Shown here piece by piece: positions 6,130-8,686 of a DNA stretch of 8,686 bases. The position numbers were made by a program, and so were the translations under genes. The notes under the pieces are model-generated. The model was given only the letters and a program-made list of their open reading frames with translations. It made no database searches and was not told the DNA's origin. The DNA is from an uncultured Pseudomonas sp. (GTDB lineage: Bacteria; Pseudomonadota; Gammaproteobacteria; Pseudomonadales; Pseudomonadaceae): positions 1-8,686 of the forward strand of contig CALMID010000229.1 of NCBI GenBank assembly GCA_937863915.1, given 5' to 3'. Each line of letters starts with the position of its first letter. Positions within the stretch are counted from its first letter, which is position 1.

Positions 6130-6915
6130 TCACTTGGGCAACTGGTAGTCCTCGGCACCGAGCAGGTCGATGCCGCACTCGAGGTTCTCGATCCAGTCGA
6201 GGAAGGCGCCGATCATCTGCGGGCCGACAAAAGGCCGGCCGTGCTGCGGCACGATCATCGCCACGTCCATGCCACGCACCATCTGCGCCCACAGCCGGCA
6301 GACCTTGTTGCTCGCCATGTAGCGGCGGTGGAAGCCCTCCATGCTCGGCAGGTGAGCGGCAAAGTCGCGCACCGGGCTGGCATCATCGACCAGCGAAGCG
6401 CCCATGTCGCCGGAGAACAGAATCTTGCTCACCGGGTCATAGATCTGGAAGTTGCCCACCGAGTGCAGGAAGTGCGCCGGCACTGCCTTGAGCTGGCACT
6501 TGCCCAGCGCAATCGACTGGCCGCGGTCGGGCAGCGCAATGATGCGGTCGTAGGTGTTGATGCCGTGGCTGAGCGCCAGGTAGCTGGCCGTCAGGTGCGG
6601 CAGGAAACGCGCCCACAGCTTGGAGCAGATCACCTTGGCGCGGGTGTGCAGCAGCCACTTGTCCAGCGAGGCGATGATGTCCGGGTCCTGGTGCGAGGCG
6701 AAGATGTAGGTCAGGTCCTGCACCGCGATGTGCTTGGAAAGCTCCAGCGACAGCGGCGTATAGGTCAGGTCGCCGCCCGGATCGAGCAGCAGGTACTGCT
6801 CGTTGTCGGTGATCAGGAACTGGTTGGACTGCACGCCCTCGCCGCTGACCAGGTCATCGAACATCAGGCATTGGTGGCTGCCGTTATCGAACAGCACTAT
6901 CGGTTCACGGCGCAT
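6130..6915 (-). CDS. ODP-type diiron protein, metallo-beta-lactamase fold
   Basis: Protein of 261 residues with the metallo-beta-lactamase fold of the flavodiiron/ODP (oxygen-binding diiron protein) group, but no flavodoxin or rubredoxin domain. Seen: VQSNQFLITDNEQYLLLDPGGD (strands before the site), ASHQDPDIIAS with His75, Asp77 and Asp79, PAHFLHSVGNFQIYD with His148 and His151, LFSGDMGAS with Asp170, and VPQHGRPF with His225. The spacing His151-x18-Asp170 matches flavodiiron proteins, so His151 is the likelier ligand. The first motif is H-x-D-x-D and not the usual H-x-E-x-D-H. Family role: binding or reducing oxygen or nitric oxide, or redox sensing; the substrate here is unknown. Start: ATG 6915 has GGAGG (6921-6925) at spacing 5; an in-frame GTG at 6921 would overlap that site. 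The acyl-CoA-dehydrogenase-like gene ends 53 bases upstream on the same strand. Confidence 0.87.
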   Translation of the reverse strand: MRREPIVLFDNGSHQCLMFDDLVSGEGVQSNQFLITDNEQYLLLDPGGDLTYTPLSLELSKHIAVQDLTYIFASHQDPDIIASLDKWLLHTRAKVICSKLWARFLPHLTASYLALSHGINTYDRIIALPDRGQSIALGKCQLKAVPAHFLHSVGNFQIYDPVSKILFSGDMGASLVDDASPVRDFAAHLPSMEGFHRRYMASNKVCRLWAQMVRGMDVAMIVPQHGRPFVGPQMIGAFLDWIENLECGIDLLGAEDYQLPK

Positions 6916-6968
6916 GGCCACCTCCGGGGTTTCAGGGGGCGCCAGTTAAGCCGTTTGCCGCCGCGCGC

Positions 6969-7862
6969 TCACTGACCTGCATCAACCGCCAGTGTCGCCA
7001 GTGCATTGCTCAGACGTTTGGCGCGGGCCGCGCCGGCCACACCGAGCAGGCCGCGATCGCGCTGCCACAGCTCGCGCCACTCAGCCGGGCCCGCCGCAAA
7101 GGCCTGATCCAGATCGCCACTGAGTTGCTGCCACTGCTCGAACAGACCGGCCAGCAGCAGATGAGCCGCCGCCGAACCGGCCGGCTGACGGGCCACTTCG
7201 GCCGCCCCGGCAAGCACCGCCAGCAGGCGCAAACGCAGGCTCAGCGACCAGCCGCTGTCACGCCCCACGCCATACAGCCAGGCGGTGAAGGCCGCCAGCA
7301 CATGGACATCCTCCAGGGTGCGGAAGGGTTTCACGTAATCGCTCCAGCCATCGCCGGCCAGGCGCTCGCAGGACGCCTCACTCAGCAGCAGCCGGGCATG
7401 GCCGATATCGGGCATCAGCTTGAGCGGCGGCAGTGCCTCGACCTGCACGCCCGGATCGCCATTGCGCACCACCAGCAGGGCGACCTGCGGCTTCTCCCCG
7501 GCGACCTCCTCGCGCGCGGCAACCAGCAGCCAGTCGGCGGCCTCGGCGGCGGTGACGAAATCCTTGCGCCCGCTGACCTGCAAATCCGCCACCCGGCACT
7601 GCAGATCGGCCGGCCGCACGCTGCGCTGCTCGGTGACGCACAGCGCGCCCAGACTCAGCGGGGCCGAGGGCCAGAGCATGCGCAGCGCCGCCTGGTAACC
7701 GGCCAGGAAGGCCAGCCCCGGCGTCGCCGCCCGGCAACCACCACGCACCGCCAGCTCGAACGGCGCCGCCTCCGGGCAGGCCGCCAGCAGGCTGGCGTAC
7801 CAGTCCTCGAGGCGCGCGGCGGGCTGACGTTCGGCGGACTCCAGCAGGCGGGTCCAGGGCAT
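6969..7862 (-). CDS. Short acyl-CoA-dehydrogenase-like protein, probably degenerate
   Basis: Protein of 297 residues that looks like an acyl-CoA dehydrogenase but is about 80 residues shorter than the usual 380. Seen: a helical N-terminus; a middle region that follows the dehydrogenase beta domain (LSLGALCVTEQRSV with Thr77-Glu78, VADLQVSGRKDFVTAAEAADWLLVAARE, LLVVRNGDPGVQVEALPPLKLMPDIG); and an Ala/Leu-rich helical C-terminus ending RDRGLLGVAGAARAKRLSNAL. The normal TE-x-x-GSD run after Thr-Glu is altered to EQRSVRPAD, and the late catalytic Glu region with its YGGTG-like pattern is not evident. It may therefore bind an acyl-CoA or acyl-carrier without dehydrogenating it; that is inference. 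Start: ATG 7862 has AGGAG (7870-7874), spacing 7; an in-frame ATG at 7886 has no ribosome site. It is divergent from olsB. Confidence 0.78.
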   Translation of the reverse strand: MPWTRLLESAERQPAARLEDWYASLLAACPEAAPFELAVRGGCRAATPGLAFLAGYQAALRMLWPSAPLSLGALCVTEQRSVRPADLQCRVADLQVSGRKDFVTAAEAADWLLVAAREEVAGEKPQVALLVVRNGDPGVQVEALPPLKLMPDIGHARLLLSEASCERLAGDGWSDYVKPFRTLEDVHVLAAFTAWLYGVGRDSGWSLSLRLRLLAVLAGAAEVARQPAGSAAAHLLLAGLFEQWQQLSGDLDQAFAAGPAEWRELWQRDRGLLGVAGAARAKRLSNALATLAVDAGQ

Positions 7863-7902
7863 GGCAATTCTCCTCGTGCATGTCATTCAAGCGTCGCCGA
7901 AC

Positions 7903-7918
7903 TGTCACGCGGGTGACA
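7903..7918. promoter_or_regulatory. 16-base perfect palindrome in the divergent promoter region, candidate operator
   Basis: TGTCAC (7903-7908), spacer GCGG, GTGACA (7913-7918): two perfectly complementary 6-base arms. It lies about 40 bases upstream of the acyl-CoA-dehydrogenase-like ATG (7862) and 80 bases upstream of the olsB ATG (7998), so one regulator could act on both. The left arm CTGTCAC resembles a PhoB half-site (CTGTCAT), but PhoB sites are direct repeats spaced by 11 and the right arm is inverted. No good -35/-10 pair is evident to either side. Confidence 0.45.
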
Positions 7919-7997
7919 CCGGCACTCCCTAGCCTGAGCTTGCACAACAAGATCGACCGGCCGCAAGCCCGATGCCGCCGGCACCCGGAGAATCGCC

Positions 7998-8686
7998 ATG
8001 TCCCAGATCGTGCTCAGCAGTGACAAACCCCTGATTGCCCCGCGCCAGCCACGCCGCCTGCAAGCCGAACGCCTGACCGGCGCCATGGCCCTGCGTGAAG
8101 CCCAGGCCCTGCGCTACCGCGTGTTCAGCCACGAGTTCGCCGCCCGCCTCAAGGGTGCCGAGCTGGGTCTGGACATGGACGAGTTCGACCTGCACTGCCA
8201 GCACATCGGCGTGCGCGACCTCAGCAGCGGCGAGCTGGTCGCCACCACCCGCCTGCTCGACCACCAGGCCGCCGCGCGCCTGGGCCGCTTCTACAGCGAG
8301 GAAGAGTTCCACCTCGACGGCCTCAGCCAGCTGCAGGGGCCGATCCTCGAACTGGGCCGCACCTGCGTCGATGCCGCCTACCGCAATGGCGCCACCATCG
8401 CCGTGCTGTGGAGCGAGCTGGCCGAGATTCTCAACGAAGGTCATTACCGTTATCTGATGGGCTGCGCCAGCGTGTCCATGCAGGACGGCGGCCTGCAGGC
8501 GCAGATCATCATGCAGCGCCTGCGCGAGCAGCACCTGTGCACCGAACACCTGCGGGCCGAGCCGAAGAAGCCGCTGCCGGGGCTGGACGTGCTGCCGGAC
8601 AACCTCAGCGCGGAAATGCCGCCGCTGCTCAAGGCCTACCTGCGCCTGGGTGCCAAGGTCTGCGGCGAGCCCTGCTGGGACGAGGA
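7998..8686 (+). CDS. olsB: L-ornithine N-alpha-acyltransferase OlsB, C-terminus cut by the window edge
   Basis: OlsB moves a 3-hydroxyacyl chain from acyl-carrier protein to the alpha-amino group of ornithine, giving lyso-ornithine lipid; OlsA then adds the second acyl chain. About 229 residues are visible of a family usually near 250-300. Seen: the GNAT-type N-terminus [13 protein letters not shown] (about 31-43), [17 protein letters not shown] (58-74), the core [31 protein letters not shown] (118-138, with the family's ELGR-C motif), [10 protein letters not shown] (152-161) and [22 protein letters not shown], all of the OlsB/hemolysin-like acyltransferase kind. The ATG at 7998 follows GGAG (7987-7990), spacing 7. 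Known: ornithine lipids in Pseudomonas rise under phosphate limitation. The downstream partner olsA would lie outside the window. It is the only plus-strand gene here. Confidence 0.93.
   Translation, partial: MSQIVLSSDKPLIAPRQPRRLQAERLTGAMALREAQALRYRVFSHEFAARLKGAELGLDMDEFDLHCQHIGVRDLSSGELVATTRLLDHQAAARLGRFYSEEEFHLDGLSQLQGPILELGRTCVDAAYRNGATIAVLWSELAEILNEGHYRYLMGCASVSMQDGGLQAQIIMQRLREQHLCTEHLRAEPKKPLPGLDVLPDNLSAEMPPLLKAYLRLGAKVCGEPCWDE

Noticed and set aside
4963..6975. A 670-codon open frame on the plus strand running opposite the serine hydrolase and ODP-type genes
   Set aside because: It crosses two well-supported genes and their terminator, its translation shows low-complexity Arg/Gly/His/Gln-rich sequence with no recognisable domain, and long antisense open frames are usual at this GC content.
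7919..7944. Possible sigma-54 promoter before olsB (GG at 7921 and GC at 7942)
   Set aside because: The spacing between the GG and GC elements is about 21 bases, not the required 12 or so.
7929..8549. A 206-codon minus-strand frame opposite olsB
   Set aside because: The plus-strand frame from 7998 has a ribosome binding site and OlsB motifs throughout; the minus frame would also run through the divergent promoter region.

Overview
The window is dense, high-GC chromosomal DNA of the kind found in Pseudomonas and its relatives. The evidence is the codon use, short intergenic gaps, purine-rich ribosome binding sites, and a gene set that includes a DUF3369 response regulator, an RHH_4-type regulator and OlsB. 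I see no mobile element, phage gene, CRISPR array, tRNA or rRNA. No stretch longer than about 150 bases lacks a gene. Nine genes (plus one cut at the left edge) lie on the minus strand; only the right-hand gene, olsB, is on the plus strand.

Layout from left to right. (1) A response regulator with a receiver domain and DUF3369, cut by the left edge. (2) A small ribbon-helix-helix DNA-binding protein and, just upstream of it, a DJ-1/PfpI protein; the leader of the latter holds an imperfect inverted repeat. (3) A symmetric intrinsic terminator at 2032-2059. (4) A run of five envelope genes transcribed right to left: a secreted serine hydrolase of the beta-lactamase fold, a small anchored cysteine-containing protein, a YceI-family periplasmic protein, a ClsB-like phospholipase D/cardiolipin synthase, and a DUF2846 lipoprotein. 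The first four are packed head to tail with overlaps or near-overlaps. (5) A hairpin terminator at about 6093-6111 that separates this run from an ODP-type diiron metallo-beta-lactamase-fold protein and a short acyl-CoA-dehydrogenase-like protein. (6) A 135-base divergent promoter region with a perfect 16-base palindrome, followed by olsB, the first enzyme of ornithine lipid synthesis, cut by the right edge.

The common theme is the envelope and membrane lipids: OlsB makes lyso-ornithine lipid, the HKD protein probably makes or remodels cardiolipin, YceI proteins are lipocalin-like and can bind isoprenoid lipids, and the serine hydrolase, small anchored protein and DUF2846 lipoprotein are all predicted to be exported. 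That these act together is inferred from gene order only. Nothing here is an obvious new defence or mobile system. The items most worth a second look are the packed four-gene envelope operon, the 18-base tandem repeat inside the YceI signal peptide, the degenerate acyl-CoA-dehydrogenase-like neighbour of olsB, and the palindrome between them.

Several genes are given a start downstream of the longest possible reading frame because the ribosome binding site fits the later start better; each case is stated in its entry.
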